A stretch of DNA of 36,432 nucleotides, from NCBI GenBank assembly GCA_964617385.1, contig CAZTYX010000006.1, positions 1-36,432 of the forward strand, in the 5' to 3' direction. The stretch comes from JADHMP01 sp964617385. GTDB taxonomy: Bacteria > Bacteroidota > Bacteroidia > Flavobacteriales > Flavobacteriaceae. Below are positions 17,204-25,351 of the stretch, piece after piece (positions within the stretch are counted from its first letter, which is position 1; the number at the start of each line of letters is the position of its first letter). The position numbers and the translations under genes were made by a program. Under the pieces are notes generated by a model. It saw only the letters and a list, made by a program, of their open reading frames with translations. It was not told where the DNA came from and did no database searches.

Positions 17204-17211
17204 CAAAGGTA
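17204..17211 (-). promoter_or_regulatory. -7 promoter box of rpiB
   Basis: The minus strand reads TACCTTTG, matching TAnnTTTG, with 16 bases to the ATG at 17187. No -33 TTTG is visible at the right spacing. Confidence 0.6.
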
Positions 17212-17675
17212 GAAAACACGGTTCTATCTGTGCCTCCTTTTTTGTTGATTGTCTTAAAATAATATTGTTGATAACTATAGAAAACACTTTTTGTTATTGT
17301 TGGTGTTTTTTCTCTATTTAAAAATGAATCCAAAAAAGCCTTTTTTTTTATGTGTTTTTTTTCCTTATTTATCTTACAAAATCGAATAGAAATGAACGGC
17401 ATTTTTGGCGCTCAAAACGGTCTTTTTATCAGCTTTTTTATCTATTAACAACAGTTAATAGGATCGCTAAATGTTTTATATACATTGCATTAAATTGTCA
17501 ATTACTAAAAACAAACCTTTAATAAGTTTGTCCGTTTTGTAAATGCAAAAATGAAAGCAATAAGTTTTACCGCTATAAACACCCCATCATAATCATCATT
17601 AAATAAAAATTTAAATAAAAAAAATATGTTTTATTATTTAAAAGAGGGATAACTTCTTTTGATGTTGAGAAGCTT
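17212..17675. other. AT-rich intergenic region between rpiB and rnr
   Basis: About 460 bases between two divergent promoters, clearly more AT-rich than the flanking genes, with many A and T runs. I see no convincing coding frame: short frames on the minus strand are low-complexity, Lys/Phe-rich and lack family motifs. I see no tRNA, no DnaA box cluster and no clear hairpin with a T tail. It could hold a small RNA or an upstream regulatory region, but nothing specific can be recognised. Confidence 0.6.
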
Positions 17676-17683
17676 TATCTTTG
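17676..17683 (+). promoter_or_regulatory. -7 promoter box of rnr
   Basis: TATCTTTG matches TAnnTTTG and ends 18 bases before the ATG at 17702. It overlaps a TTG at 17681 that would otherwise extend the gene, so that TTG is not the start. Confidence 0.65.
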
Positions 17684-17701
17684 TCGAACCGATTTACAGG
17701 C

Positions 17702-19861
17702 ATGTCTAAAAAGAAAAAAGCGCAGCAACGCATTGAGAAAAAAATAATTTCCCTATTTCAAAGCCGCACAAAACAAAAATTAAACTACAAACAAATTGCT
17801 GCGGCATTACAAATTACGAGCACCCAAGGAAGAAATGACATAATTAGATCATTGGGAAAATTAGCACAAAAAAAAGTACTTAAGAACGAAAACCGAGGGC
17901 AATATAGCTATGTAGAAACAGCTCAAAACACCATTGAAGCACGTTTCAATGTGTTGCCAAATGGAAAGGGAATGGTGCAAACTGATGCAATAGACACCCC
18001 CATTTTTATTTCTAAAAAACATTTTCGGCAGGCCTTGCATGGTGATTTGGTTCAGATACAATACCGACGCAATCGAAAAAAAGAACAATGGGAAGGTGAA
18101 ATTATTTCGGTGTTAGAACGCCAAAATAAAGAATATGTTGGCGTATTGGAAAAGCATACAGACTTTGCCTTTGTCCTTACACGAAATGTTAGGATGTATA
18201 CCGATTTTTTTATACCAATCAAAGAAACAACGTCTTATGAGAATGGAGATAAAGTGGTGGTGGTATTTGATCATTGGGCTCCATTTGATGACTGTCCCAC
18301 GGGGAAAATTATTAAATCTTTAGGCAAACCGGGAGAAACCGAAACCGAAATACATGCTATTCTTCACGATTATGGATTACCCTATAGTTTTCCTTTGGCA
18401 GTTGAAGAAGAAGCCGCAAAAATTGATACTCAAATTCGTACTTCAGAAGTAAAAAAGAGAAGGGATTTTAGAAATAAGTTAACTTTTACCATAGATCCAA
18501 TAACAGCAAAAGATTTTGATGATGCATTGTCTTTTGAGCGATTAAAAAATGGAAATTATGAAGTGGGCGTTCACATAGCCGATGTGTCCCATTATGTGCA
18601 ACCCAATACCCTTCTGGAAGAAGAAGCTTATAACCGAGCAACTTCCGTTTATTTGGTTGACAGAGTGGTTCCCATGTTGCCAGAAATGCTTTCTAATGGT
18701 TTGTGTTCTTTGCGCCCACATGAAGAAAAATACACGATGAGCGCCGTTTTTGAGCTTACTCCAAAAGGTGATGTGCTATCCGAATGGTTTGGAAAAACCG
18801 TGATACTTTCTGACCATCGTTTTTCTTATGAAGAGGTTCAAGAAGTTTTAGAAACACAGCAACAAGCCGTATCTGAAGCAGTGTCACTAACCAAACAAAA
18901 ATACAGCCTTCCCTCTGACCTTTTTGAAGCCCTAAACACGCTTAATGATTTGGCACAACAGTTTCGTTCTCAAAGAAGAAAAAGCGGCGCTTTGTTCTTT
19001 GATCGTCAAGAAGTAAATTTTACTTTAAATGAAAATAACAACCCTGTTGGTGTTTCCTTCAAGGTTTCTCAAAATGCACATCAACTGGTGGAAGAAATGA
19101 TGCTTCTAGCCAACCGGAAAGTGGCGATGTTTATAGGCAAAAAAAGAGCAAAATTACCCTTTGTATATCGGGTGCATGATGACCCCGATTTTGATAAGTT
19201 GGATCAATTGGGTCGATTTGTGAAACGATTTGGATATCAATTGGATTTAGATCAAAAAAAGATCTCCTCAAGCATCAATAAATTATTGGTGGATACGCAT
19301 GGAAAAAAGGAACAAAATTTGATAGATACCTTGGCGTTAAGGGCAATGAGTAAGGCCGTTTATACCACAAAAAATATTGGACATTATGGTTTAGCATTTC
19401 CTTTTTATACCCATTTTACCTCCCCCATTAGACGCTATCCTGATGTTTTGGTGCATCGTTTGCTGATGCACTACTTAGAAAAACCCGAAGCCGTTTCTGC
19501 TGAAGCTCTTGAGGCAGCCTGTGAACATTCTTCTTCCAGAGAACAATTGGCCACCAAAGCCGAGCGCGATTCAATCAAATATATGCAAGTAGTCTATATG
19601 GAAAACCATGTTGGTGCAGCATTTGATGGGGTTATTTCGGGGGTTACTGAACGGGGTATTTTTGTGGAATTAAACGAAAATAAATGTGAAGGAATGATTC
19701 GTGTAGTCGATTTGGAAGGAGATTATTACATTTATATGGAAAGCGAATATGCCTTGATTGGACAGCGCACAAAAAAACGATTTCAATTAGGCGATCCTAT
19801 TCAAATTAAAGTAAAAAAAGCAGATGTTATTAAAAGACATTTGGATTTTGTGTTGGCATAA
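17702..19861 (+). CDS. rnr: Ribonuclease R
   Basis: A 3'-to-5' exoribonuclease that degrades structured RNA and takes part in rRNA quality control. In order: a basic N-terminus and winged-helix region (about 1–70), cold-shock domains (about 70–230), the RNB catalytic domain, and a C-terminal S1 domain (about 635–719, GAAFDGVISGVTERGIFVELNENKCEGMI). The RNB domain has LTFTIDPITAKDFDDALSF at about 262–280, with the catalytic Asp cluster, then VGVHIADVSHYV and FTSPIRRYPDVLVHRLL. It ends without the long basic tail found in enterobacteria. The 719-residue length is normal for Bacteroidota. ATG 17702 (MSKKKK) is set by the promoter box just upstream. Confidence 0.97.
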   Translation: MSKKKKAQQRIEKKIISLFQSRTKQKLNYKQIAAALQITSTQGRNDIIRSLGKLAQKKVLKNENRGQYSYVETAQNTIEARFNVLPNGKGMVQTDAIDTPIFISKKHFRQALHGDLVQIQYRRNRKKEQWEGEIISVLERQNKEYVGVLEKHTDFAFVLTRNVRMYTDFFIPIKETTSYENGDKVVVVFDHWAPFDDCPTGKIIKSLGKPGETETEIHAILHDYGLPYSFPLAVEEEAAKIDTQIRTSEVKKRRDFRNKLTFTIDPITAKDFDDALSFERLKNGNYEVGVHIADVSHYVQPNTLLEEEAYNRATSVYLVDRVVPMLPEMLSNGLCSLRPHEEKYTMSAVFELTPKGDVLSEWFGKTVILSDHRFSYEEVQEVLETQQQAVSEAVSLTKQKYSLPSDLFEALNTLNDLAQQFRSQRRKSGALFFDRQEVNFTLNENNNPVGVSFKVSQNAHQLVEEMMLLANRKVAMFIGKKRAKLPFVYRVHDDPDFDKLDQLGRFVKRFGYQLDLDQKKISSSINKLLVDTHGKKEQNLIDTLALRAMSKAVYTTKNIGHYGLAFPFYTHFTSPIRRYPDVLVHRLLMHYLEKPEAVSAEALEAACEHSSSREQLATKAERDSIKYMQVVYMENHVGAAFDGVISGVTERGIFVELNENKCEGMIRVVDLEGDYYIYMESEYALIGQRTKKRFQLGDPIQIKVKKADVIKRHLDFVLA

Positions 19862-19865
19862 ACCG

Positions 19866-19873
19866 TATATTTG
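19866..19873 (+). promoter_or_regulatory. -7 promoter box of the DUF2807 gene
   Basis: TATATTTG lies 4 bases after the rnr stop and 22 bases before the ATG at 19896. A TTTG at 19840–19843, inside the end of rnr, sits 22 bases upstream and could be the -33 element. Confidence 0.6.
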
Positions 19874-19895
19874 ACTGTTACCAAATCAAAATAGC

Positions 19896-20576
19896 ATGAA
19901 AATTAAACCTCTCTTTTTCGTATTTCTACTATCAATCACAACGAGCATTGCGCAAGAAAAAAGAATTGTGATTGTATCACCTTTTTCGATCCTTAAAATA
20001 TTTTCGGGTATGGAAGTGAAAATAATTCCATCCAAAGAAAATAAGGTTATAGTTTATGGAGATTATCAACAAGGTGTTATTGTGCAACAAAAAGGAGAAT
20101 CGTTGAAAATTAAGCAATCCATTGCCACATTAATCAATAAGGAATTTTCTTATGTAGAAGTCTACACTACTCAAAAACTCTATCAAATTAATGCCCATCA
20201 AGGAAGTAAAATAACATCTACAGCACCCATAGAGCAAGATCAAATTACCCTAAAAATTAGAGAAGGTTCCGAGCTCACTTTCGATATAGCTAGCGATCAT
20301 ATTGAAGCCAATGTATCTAGCGGTGGGCGCTTAATTTTACAAGGCAAAACAAACTATTTTGATTTAAAGATTAACTCAGGAGGTAGTTGTGAATCAGAAA
20401 AACTTTATGCCACCAACGTTAGCACTCAAGTGGTGGCTGGAGGGGTGGCGTATGTAAATGCTAGTGAGTTATTAGATGCCAAAGTAACGGGCGGTGGAAT
20501 CATTCGCATTTTTGGAAAACCCAAGAAACAAATTACGCAAACCACTTTGGGCGGAAGAATTGTAGAAGTAGATTAA
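19896..20576 (+). CDS. DUF2807 (head-GIN domain) exported protein
   Basis: This 226-residue protein begins with a signal peptide (about 1–19, MKIKPLFFVFLLSITTSIAQ). The rest is a repetitive beta-strand fold of the DUF2807/head-GIN type: FSGMEVKIIPSKENKVIVYGD near the start, then Gly-rich turns such as ANVSSGGRLILQGKT, KINSGGSCESEKL, VVAGGVAYVNASELL and VTGGGIIRIFGKP. These are short strands of a beta-helix. The family is exported and its function is unknown. As far as I recall the rnr–DUF2807 order is common in flavobacteria. It has its own promoter box, and a hairpin lies just past its stop. Confidence 0.88.
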   Translation: MKIKPLFFVFLLSITTSIAQEKRIVIVSPFSILKIFSGMEVKIIPSKENKVIVYGDYQQGVIVQQKGESLKIKQSIATLINKEFSYVEVYTTQKLYQINAHQGSKITSTAPIEQDQITLKIREGSELTFDIASDHIEANVSSGGRLILQGKTNYFDLKINSGGSCESEKLYATNVSTQVVAGGVAYVNASELLDAKVTGGGIIRIFGKPKKQITQTTLGGRIVEVD

Positions 20577-20578
20577 AA

Positions 20579-20599
20579 AAACCCGTCAAAAACGGGTTT
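20579..20599. terminator. Bidirectional terminator between DUF2807 gene and tRNA-Cys
   Basis: A perfect 8-base stem, AAACCCGT (20579–20586) with ACGGGTTT (20592–20599), and a 5-base loop. On the minus strand it is followed by a T run (the A's at 20574–20580), a good intrinsic terminator for tRNA-Cys. On the plus strand the stem itself ends in TTT after the DUF2807 gene, which is weaker. Confidence 0.75.
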
Positions 20600-20606
20600 G
20601 ATAGTG

Positions 20607-20677
20607 AGGCATCGAGCGGATTCGAACCGCTGTACAAGCTTTTGCAGAGCTCTGCCTAGCCACTCGGCCACGATGCC
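20607..20677 (-). tRNA. tRNA-Cys (GCA)
   Basis: The minus strand folds as a cloverleaf. The acceptor stem is GGCATCG with CGATGCC. The D arm has GGCCGAGTGGCTAGGC, and the anticodon stem is AGCT/AGCT around loop CTGCAAA with anticodon GCA. The T arm is AGCGG-TTCGAAT-CCGCT, and the discriminator base is U, as is usual for Cys. The 3' CCA is not encoded. A promoter box lies 8 bases upstream and a terminator 7 bases downstream, so it is a single-gene unit. Confidence 0.96.
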
Positions 20678-20685
20678 AGCGTGCA

Positions 20686-20693
20686 CAAAAATA
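20686..20693 (-). promoter_or_regulatory. -7 promoter box of tRNA-Cys
   Basis: TATTTTTG on the minus strand fits TAnnTTTG and ends 8 bases before the mature tRNA 5' end, so the 5' leader is only a base or a few. Confidence 0.55.
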
Positions 20694-20719
20694 ACAAATT
20701 AAAGCTCACCTTGTGCGAT

Positions 20720-21076
20720 TTATCTACTTAGTTGCAATTGTACTGCAACCGCATCCACGTTTCCACCAATGGGAGGGTTTTTTTTCACCACTTTCACCTT
20801 CACTTGTTCCACAGTTGGGTGTTCTTTCATGATGCTTTTACCAATGCGTTGTGCTACGTTTTCTAAAAGATGCGATCGTTTTTGCATTTCTGTTTTCACA
20901 ATGGCGTGAAGCGAAACATAATCAACAGTATCTTTGAGGTTGTCTGTAGTTGAAGAAAGGTTAAGGTCTGTATCTACCTCTAAGTCAACAATATAATCGC
21001 TGCCAATACGGCTTTCTTCATCCATACACCCATGGTATGCATAGAGTCTTATGTTATCTAAAAAGATCTTTCCCAC
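20720..21076 (-). CDS. folB: Dihydroneopterin aldolase
   Basis: Folate pathway enzyme that cleaves dihydroneopterin to hydroxymethyl-dihydropterin. Its 118 residues include GKIFLDNIRLYAYHGCMDEES, with the active-site Tyr/Glu region, then DTVDYVSLHAIV and the ending VKVVKKNPPIGGNVDAVAVQLQ, the family's C-terminal pattern. I start it at GTG 21076 (MGKIFLDNIRLY), the usual N-terminus. The frame is open back to ATG 21112, but the promoter box at 21089–21096 lies inside that extension and would make it untranscribed. It is divergent from glnS, with 85 bases between starts. Confidence 0.93.
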   Translation of the reverse strand: MGKIFLDNIRLYAYHGCMDEESRIGSDYIVDLEVDTDLNLSSTTDNLKDTVDYVSLHAIVKTEMQKRSHLLENVAQRIGKSIMKEHPTVEQVKVKVVKKNPPIGGNVDAVAVQLQLSR

Positions 21077-21088
21077 CCCTTTTTTTGG

Positions 21089-21096
21089 CAAAGATA
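21089..21096 (-). promoter_or_regulatory. -7 promoter box of folB
   Basis: TATCTTTG on the minus strand matches TAnnTTTG and ends 12 bases before the GTG at 21076. It decides the start codon of folB. Confidence 0.6.
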
Positions 21097-21115
21097 GAAA
21101 GTCTGTTGACATGAA

Positions 21116-21144
21116 TTTGGAAAACTACGAAATCAATATCTTTG
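21116..21144 (+). promoter_or_regulatory. Promoter of glnS with -33 and -7 elements
   Basis: TTTG at 21116–21119 and TATCTTTG at 21137–21144 are 17 bases apart, the best complete -33/-7 pair in the window. The ATG of glnS follows after 17 bases. In-frame sequence upstream of 21162 is therefore not translated. Confidence 0.75.
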
Positions 21145-21161
21145 TGCTCATAAAAAAGGCG

Positions 21162-22838
21162 ATGGAAAAATCCTTACACTTCATAGAACACCTTGTTGAA
21201 GAAGACCTTCAAAAGGGGTATGATAAAACCTCACTTCGGTTTCGGTTTCCACCAGAACCCAATGGCTATTTACACATTGGCCACGTGAAGGCCATTTGTA
21301 TAAATTTTAATCTTGGTGAAAAATACAATGCACCAGTGCATTTACGTTTTGATGACACTAACCCCGCCAAAGAAGAACAGCAATATGTTGAGGCCATTAA
21401 AAAAGACATTCAATGGTTGGGCTATGCTTGGTCAAAAGAATGTTATGCATCAGACTATTTTGAGCAACTATATCAATGGGCACACGATTTGATAGACAAG
21501 GGTTTGGCATATGTTGATTCTCAAGACTCAGAAGCCATAGCCAATCAAAAGGGAACGCCCACATCTCCAGGGAGTTTGAGCCCCTATCGCAACCGCTCTA
21601 TTGAAGAAAATAAAAGCTTATTTTCTGCGATGCGCGCTGGAGAATTCAAAGAGGGAGCACATGTTTTGCGGGCAAAAATTGATATGGCGGCCCCCAATAT
21701 GCTTTTACGCGACCCGATAATGTATCGCATTTTACATAAAGAACACCACCGCACAGGAAACCAATGGTGCATATATCCCATGTATGATTGGACTCACGGT
21801 GAGTCAGACTATATAGAACAAATTTCACATTCCTTATGTACATTGGAATTTAAACCCCATCGTGATTTATACAACTGGTTTTTAGAAGCCCTTCAGCCAC
21901 ACGCTTTGCCGTTAGCCCCTAAACAACGGGAATTTGCACGACTTAATTTATCCTACACCGTGACGAGTAAACGAAAGTTAGCAACCCTTATTGAGGAAAA
22001 TTTAGTGAGTGGTTGGGATGATCCACGGATGCCCACCATATCTGGTTTGCGCCGCAGGGGTTATACGCCACGGGCATTGCGTAATTTTGTGGAAGCAGCA
22101 GGTGTTTCTAAACGTGAAAATGTGATAGACTTGTCTTTGTTAGAATTTTGTGTGCGTGAAGACTTAAATGAAAATGCCCCCAGAATCAATGCCGTTCTCA
22201 ACCCTGTTCGGCTCATCATCACAAATTATCCAGAAGATAAAACCGAGCTTTTGGAAGGAGAAATCAATCCTGAAAAGCCCGAATTAGGGACACGCCAAAT
22301 ACCTTTTTCGAAAACCTTATACATAGAGCGCGAAGATTTTAAGGAAGAAGCTAATCGAAAGTTTTTTAGGCTTACTCTAGGCAAAGAAGTGCGCTTAAAA
22401 AATGCTTACATCATTAAAGGGGAACGTGTAGACAAAGACGCAGATGGTAACATAACCACTATTTATTGTAGTTATGACCCTGAGAGCAAAAGTGGAAGCG
22501 GCACAGAAGCCAGTCAGCGCAAAGTGAAAGGCACTTTACATTGGTTGAGCCAAGCCCATGCCATTCCTGCAACCGTTAACTTATATGATCGATTGTTCCA
22601 AGTGCCTGCCCCCGATCAAGACAAAGCGGTTTCTTTTTTAGATCACATTAATCCAAATTCGTTTGAACAAATTCAAGCGTTTGTGGAACCCAGTGTGGCG
22701 GACGCCAAACCCGAAACTACCTATCAGTTTCAACGTTTGGGTTATTTTGTGGTAGACCAAGACAGCCAGGAAGGCGCTTTAGTTTTTAACAAAACAGTGG
22801 GTCTAAGAGACACGTGGGCAAAGCAAAGCGAAAATTAG
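21162..22838 (+). CDS. glnS: Glutaminyl-tRNA synthetase
   Basis: Class I synthetase that charges tRNA-Gln with glutamine. The 558-residue length is typical. FRFPPEPNGYLHIGHVKAI carries the HIGH motif (38–41), followed by NLRFDDTNP-type VHLRFDDTNPAKEE. The second signature is TVTSKRKL at about 266–273, with T in place of the usual M of MSK. The C-terminal anticodon-binding beta barrels follow from about 330 (NPVRLIITNYPE, TLHWLSQAHAIPATVNLYDRLF). ATG 21162 gives MEKSLHFIEHLVEEDL, the usual N-terminus, and is set by the promoter. The stop overlaps that of the convergent SPFH gene by 4 bases. gltX lies nearby on the other strand. Confidence 0.97.
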   Translation: MEKSLHFIEHLVEEDLQKGYDKTSLRFRFPPEPNGYLHIGHVKAICINFNLGEKYNAPVHLRFDDTNPAKEEQQYVEAIKKDIQWLGYAWSKECYASDYFEQLYQWAHDLIDKGLAYVDSQDSEAIANQKGTPTSPGSLSPYRNRSIEENKSLFSAMRAGEFKEGAHVLRAKIDMAAPNMLLRDPIMYRILHKEHHRTGNQWCIYPMYDWTHGESDYIEQISHSLCTLEFKPHRDLYNWFLEALQPHALPLAPKQREFARLNLSYTVTSKRKLATLIEENLVSGWDDPRMPTISGLRRRGYTPRALRNFVEAAGVSKRENVIDLSLLEFCVREDLNENAPRINAVLNPVRLIITNYPEDKTELLEGEINPEKPELGTRQIPFSKTLYIEREDFKEEANRKFFRLTLGKEVRLKNAYIIKGERVDKDADGNITTIYCSYDPESKSGSGTEASQRKVKGTLHWLSQAHAIPATVNLYDRLFQVPAPDQDKAVSFLDHINPNSFEQIQAFVEPSVADAKPETTYQFQRLGYFVVDQDSQEGALVFNKTVGLRDTWAKQSEN

Positions 22839-23785
22839 CCTTTGGATTCGTCTTCTTGGTTTTTGCCATTCTGTTTTTTGTTTTGCATTTTCATGGCCTC
22901 ACCAATTTGGTTGCTGGCCGTGAATGAAGCCACCATATTGTTTAGCATATCACTTCCTGCTTGCGGCGAGTTGGGCAGTAAAATTAAATTGCTATTAGTT
23001 TCTTCTCCAATAGACTGCAGCGTGTCATAATGTTGTGTAACCACAATAAGTGCTGAAGCCTCCTGAGAGTTGATGCCCACATTGTTGAGCACATCCACAG
23101 AATCTTCTAATCCACGAGCAATTTCTCTTCGCTGGTCGGCAATACCTTGCCCTTGCAAACGCTTGCTTTCGGCCTCGGCTTTGGCTTTTTCCACAATTAA
23201 AATCCGTTCGGCATCCCCCTCATATTGTGCAGCCACCTTCTTTCTTTCGGCGGCATTAATCCGATTCATTGCTGCCTTCACCTCGGCATCAGGATCAATA
23301 TCGGTCACAAGTGCTTTGATGATATCATAACCATAATTAATCATAGCATCATTGAGCTCCCCCTTAACGGCGTTGGCAATATCATCCTTTTTTTCGAACA
23401 CATCGTCTAATTTCATTTTGGGCACCACGGCACGCACCACATCAAAAACATAGGATGTTATTTGATCTTGTGGATAATCCAATTTATAAAAGGCATCATA
23501 TACTTTTTCAGACACCACTTTATACTGAACAGACACTTTTAATTTCACGAATACATCATCTTTTGTTTTTGTTTCTACAATTACGTCCAATTGCATTATA
23601 CGCAGGCTAATTCTGCCAGCAATCTTATCGATGAGTGGAATTTTTATATGTAAACCGGAAGGTCTAATAACAAGAAAACGCCCGAAGCGTTCAATGATGG
23701 CGGCCGTTTGTTGTTTAACCACAAAAAGACCGGAAAGTAGGATAACAATGGTTAGGAACAGGATAAAAAGTAGACTAAAATTCAT
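22835..23785 (-). CDS. SPFH/Band 7 membrane protein (stomatin/paraslipin-like)
   Basis: This 316-residue protein has a single N-terminal membrane segment (about 3–22) followed by the SPFH domain: VVKQQTAAIIERFGRFLVIRPSGLHIKIPLIDKI, then VKLKVSVQYKVV. Next is a charged, coiled-coil-prone stretch (about 175–235, AAERKKVAAQYEGDAERILIVEKAKAEAESKRLQGQG) and a low-complexity Lys/Gln/Asn-rich tail. Such proteins form large ring- or raft-like assemblies in the membrane and are linked to protein quality control, often with an NfeD partner. No nfeD gene is next to it here. The start codon overlaps the gltX stop (ATGA, 23782–23785), so translation is coupled to gltX. Confidence 0.93.
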   Translation of the reverse strand: MNFSLLFILFLTIVILLSGLFVVKQQTAAIIERFGRFLVIRPSGLHIKIPLIDKIAGRISLRIMQLDVIVETKTKDDVFVKLKVSVQYKVVSEKVYDAFYKLDYPQDQITSYVFDVVRAVVPKMKLDDVFEKKDDIANAVKGELNDAMINYGYDIIKALVTDIDPDAEVKAAMNRINAAERKKVAAQYEGDAERILIVEKAKAEAESKRLQGQGIADQRREIARGLEDSVDVLNNVGINSQEASALIVVTQHYDTLQSIGEETNSNLILLPNSPQAGSDMLNNMVASFTASNQIGEAMKMQNKKQNGKNQEDESKG

Positions 23786-25275
23786 AATGGTATGTTTTGG
23801 TTTTTAAAATAATCAATAGCATTGGCTATTCTGTTTAAAGTTACATCTTTTTCTAAAATGTCCATTATGGCAAATAAATCTGGACCTGCCAGTTGGCCCA
23901 CAAGAGCCAATCGAAGACTTTGCATGATAGGCCCCACCGAAAGGCCTTCTGCTTTTGCCCAAGCAAAGAGGGTTTCTTTTAAACCGCTTAGCGGAGCAGA
24001 TTGCAGCTCTTCTTGGATTTTTTCTAAAAGTAAAACCGGATTCTTTTTGAGAACCTTTTGTGCTGCCGAAGCATCCATTATAGGGTCATGTAAAAATAGG
24101 TTCAACTCCTTATTAAAATCCGTGAGCAGTTCAACACGATCTAAAACAAGTGCCAAAAGGGCTTCCTGTTTTTCCGAGGAAAAAGCACTTAGAGAAGGCA
24201 AATAAGAAGAAAATAGTTCCAAAACCCTAGCAGGACTATAATTTCTAAGGTGTTGTTGATTCATCCATTTGGCTTTTTCAAAATCAAAACGCGCTCCTCC
24301 TTTTTGCAATCCCTCGAGACTGAATGCTTTTTCGAGTTCAATTAAGGAATAGTGTTCTTTTTCGGCATCACCTCGCCACCCTAAAAGAGCCAAATAATTG
24401 ACCAAACCTTCTGGTAAAAACCCTTGTTCTTTATATCCATCGGACTCTTCCCACACCAAAGGAAACACTGGGAACCCATGTTTGCTGCCATCTCGCTTGG
24501 AAAGCTTGCCTTGCCCGCTGGGTTTTAAAATGAGTGGAAGATGAACAAATTGAGGTGTTTTCCAATCAAAAGCACGATACAGTAATCGATGAAATGCCAA
24601 CGAGGGCAGCCATTCTTCTCCGCGAATGACATGCGTAATTTCCATTAAATGATCATCCACCACATTGGCAAAATGATAGGTGGGTAAACCGTCTTTTTTA
24701 AGCAAAATTTTATCATCTAGCGTATCTGAATTTACCGTAACGTTTCCTCTAATTTCATCAAAAACCGAAATCATTTCACCAGGCATCACATTAAGCCGAA
24801 CCACATAATCTTGGTTGGTAAGGGCTTTTTGGGTTTCGGCCTCAGTAAGCGACAAACTGTTTTTAAATTGCAAACGATTTTTGGCGTTATATAAAAAAGC
24901 ACTTCCGGCTTCTTGCGCTTTGTTGCGCTGTTCCTGAAGGTATTCATCACTATCAAAAGCATAATAGGCTTTTCCCTGCTCGATGAGCTGTTTAACATGC
25001 TTTAGGTATAGCGCTTTTCGCTCACTTTGCCTGTAGGGGCCATAAGCACCACCTTTATCTCCTCCTTCATCAGGAGGAATGCCAGCCCATGTTAATGCGT
25101 CTAGAATATATTTTTCACTGCCATCAACAAGTCTATTTTGATCTGTATCTTCGATACGCAACACAAAGGTGCCCTTATTTTTTTTTGCGAAGAGATAATT
25201 ATATAAGGCGGTGCGCAAACCACCAATATGTAGGGGACCGGTGGGACTGGGAGCAAACCGAACGCGAGTCATCAT
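23782..25275 (-). CDS. gltX: Glutamyl-tRNA synthetase
   Basis: Class I synthetase charging tRNA-Glu with glutamate. The N-terminus TRVRFAPSPTGPLHIGGLRTALYNYLFA carries the HIGH-like motif (16–19), then LRIEDTDQNR. GQGKLSKRDGSKHG holds the KLSKR signature at about residues 250–260. The C-terminal helical anticodon-binding region follows. The length is 497 residues from ATG 25275, with ATG 25272 equally possible. The frame is open to 25302 but the promoter box at 25288–25295 excludes that. It forms an operon with the SPFH gene (4-base overlap) and is divergent from ybeY. Confidence 0.97.
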   Translation of the reverse strand: MMTRVRFAPSPTGPLHIGGLRTALYNYLFAKKNKGTFVLRIEDTDQNRLVDGSEKYILDALTWAGIPPDEGGDKGGAYGPYRQSERKALYLKHVKQLIEQGKAYYAFDSDEYLQEQRNKAQEAGSAFLYNAKNRLQFKNSLSLTEAETQKALTNQDYVVRLNVMPGEMISVFDEIRGNVTVNSDTLDDKILLKKDGLPTYHFANVVDDHLMEITHVIRGEEWLPSLAFHRLLYRAFDWKTPQFVHLPLILKPSGQGKLSKRDGSKHGFPVFPLVWEESDGYKEQGFLPEGLVNYLALLGWRGDAEKEHYSLIELEKAFSLEGLQKGGARFDFEKAKWMNQQHLRNYSPARVLELFSSYLPSLSAFSSEKQEALLALVLDRVELLTDFNKELNLFLHDPIMDASAAQKVLKKNPVLLLEKIQEELQSAPLSGLKETLFAWAKAEGLSVGPIMQSLRLALVGQLAGPDLFAIMDILEKDVTLNRIANAIDYFKNQNIPL

Positions 25276-25287
25276 TCCTTTTTTTTG

Positions 25288-25319
25288 CAAATATAGATGC
25301 AATTTTTTAGTAGTCTCAA
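25288..25319 (-). promoter_or_regulatory. Promoter of gltX with -33 and -7 elements
   Basis: On the minus strand TTG (25317–25319) and TATATTTG (25288–25295) are 21 bases apart. The ATG at 25275 follows 12 bases after the -7 box. It faces the ybeY promoter back to back. Confidence 0.65.
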
Positions 25320-25336
25320 GGAATCAACAATATCTC

Positions 25337-25344
25337 TATCTTTG
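25337..25344 (+). promoter_or_regulatory. -7 promoter box of ybeY
   Basis: TATCTTTG matches TAnnTTTG and ends only 7 bases before the ATG at 25352. The mRNA leader would be zero to a few bases. Confidence 0.6.
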
Positions 25345-25351
25345 CACCAAA

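Noticed and set aside
17199..17402. Minus-strand 67-codon frame in the AT-rich spacer
   Set aside because: Low-complexity Lys/Phe-rich translation, overlaps the rpiB promoter, no family motif; it looks like chance coding in AT-rich DNA.
21077..21112. N-terminal extension of FolB to ATG 21112
   Set aside because: The extension contains the -7 box TATCTTTG and does not resemble FolB; the GTG at 21076 fits the family start.
23469..23477. TGTGGATAA, a perfect DnaA box on the minus strand
   Set aside because: A single copy inside the SPFH coding region with no other boxes or AT-rich unwinding element nearby, so no origin call is justified.
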